Below the pieces are notes generated by a model. That model saw nothing but the letters and a program-made list of their open reading frames with translations. It did not search any database and was not told the DNA's origin. From the NCBI RefSeq assembly GCF_048060095.1, contig NZ_JBLUOA010000001.1, positions 2,087,034-2,151,033 of the forward strand: a stretch of DNA of 64,000 bases, given 5' to 3'. Each line of letters begins with the position of its first letter. Position 1 is the first letter of the stretch. The position numbers and the translations under genes were made by a program. Shown piece by piece: positions 63,931-64,000 of this stretch. The DNA comes from JBLUOA01 sp048060095. GTDB taxonomy: Bacteria; Pseudomonadota; Alphaproteobacteria; Rhodobacterales; Rhodobacteraceae.

Positions 63931-64000
63931 TCAAGTTCTCTTACTTAAGCGTCCGACTTCGATTGGTTTTGTCGGCCCCGGTCTTCGCCTCGGCGCCGAC
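63931..64000 (-). ncRNA. Possible 3' end of the retron msr-msd RNA (partial)
   Basis: In Ec86-like retrons the ncRNA lies directly upstream of the effector. The last 70 bases of the window fit that position; on the minus strand GTCGGC ... GCCGAC (edge of the window to about 63971) can form a stem. The rest would be beyond 64000, so this is a positional prediction only. Confidence 0.3.

Larger units (their letters stand above)
59593..64000. mobile_element. Left part of a second integrated element at tRNA-Cys
   Basis: A tyrosine integrase lies within 2 kb of the tRNA-Cys 3' end. The genes after it are of accessory type, including a retron, and the base composition drops. The right end and its att repeat lie outside the window, so the size and type of the element are unknown. 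tRNA-Cys as target is inferred from position. Confidence 0.7.

Overview
The window looks like a chromosomal stretch of a GC-rich alphaproteobacterium, most likely a Rhodobacterales (roseobacter-type) organism. The signs are a GapR (DUF2312) gene, a small DUF6280-type protein, a PopZ-like DUF2497 protein, a fused Na+/solute symporter-histidine kinase, and a tripartite tricarboxylate (TTT) transporter. No rRNA, CRISPR array or complete prophage is visible. Two tRNA genes (Thr-UGU and Cys-GCA) each mark the edge of an integrated element.

Layout. 1-2.2 kb: the tail of an unknown gene, a strong hairpin, and a divergent LysR / aldo-keto reductase pair. 2.24-10.85 kb: a compact integrated element at the 3' end of tRNA-Thr, bounded by a perfect 17-bp direct repeat. 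It carries a tyrosine integrase, an AlpA-type regulator, two winged-helix proteins next to a 15-bp iteron-like array, an AlbA_2/Schlafen-type ATPase, an HNH nuclease, an SRAP protein and several unknown small proteins. 11-16.2 kb: core genes (iron-type ABC permease, GapR, an enoyl-CoA hydratase/3-hydroxyacyl-CoA dehydrogenase fusion, a DksA-like protein). 16.3-29.8 kb: a sensory and transport block (FliM/FliN-like protein, symporter-histidine kinase, small membrane protein, receiver-only regulator, ScfR/RamB-like regulator) divergent from a five-gene branched-chain-type ABC transporter plus acetyl-CoA synthetase. Together they suggest sensing, uptake and activation of acetate or a related short-chain compound. 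29.9-35.6 kb: TctC-TctB-TctA, AtuA-like, DUF4387 and an AbrB-family membrane protein, a catabolic operon of unknown substrate.

35.7-49.3 kb: a galactoside utilisation locus. An IclR regulator and MalK-type ATPase are divergent from a binding protein, two permeases, GH36 alpha-galactosidase, an SDR dehydrogenase, KDGal kinase, KDPGal aldolase, lactonase, GH42 beta-galactosidase and mutarotase. This encodes uptake and hydrolysis of alpha- and beta-galactosides and oxidative (De Ley-Doudoroff) galactose breakdown; galactonate dehydratase is the one step not seen here. 49.4-59.3 kb: housekeeping genes (aminotransferase, MsbA-like exporter, GT2, YgfZ, GNAT, EF-P, DUF6280, a membrane protein, DUF2497, TolC, a PIMT-family methyltransferase).

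59.5-64 kb: tRNA-Cys and the left part of a second element, running off the window. It holds a Rap1a/Tai-like protein, a tyrosine integrase with a small upstream partner, a 740-bp non-coding stretch with repeats, and a retron operon. The retron has a reverse transcriptase with YADD, NAxxH and ITG motifs, preceded by a St85/Ec86-type effector with a nucleoside-deoxyribosyltransferase-like domain. Its msr-msd RNA should lie at and beyond the right edge. This retron is the clearest specialised system in the window; the tRNA-Thr element is the best place for undescribed functions.
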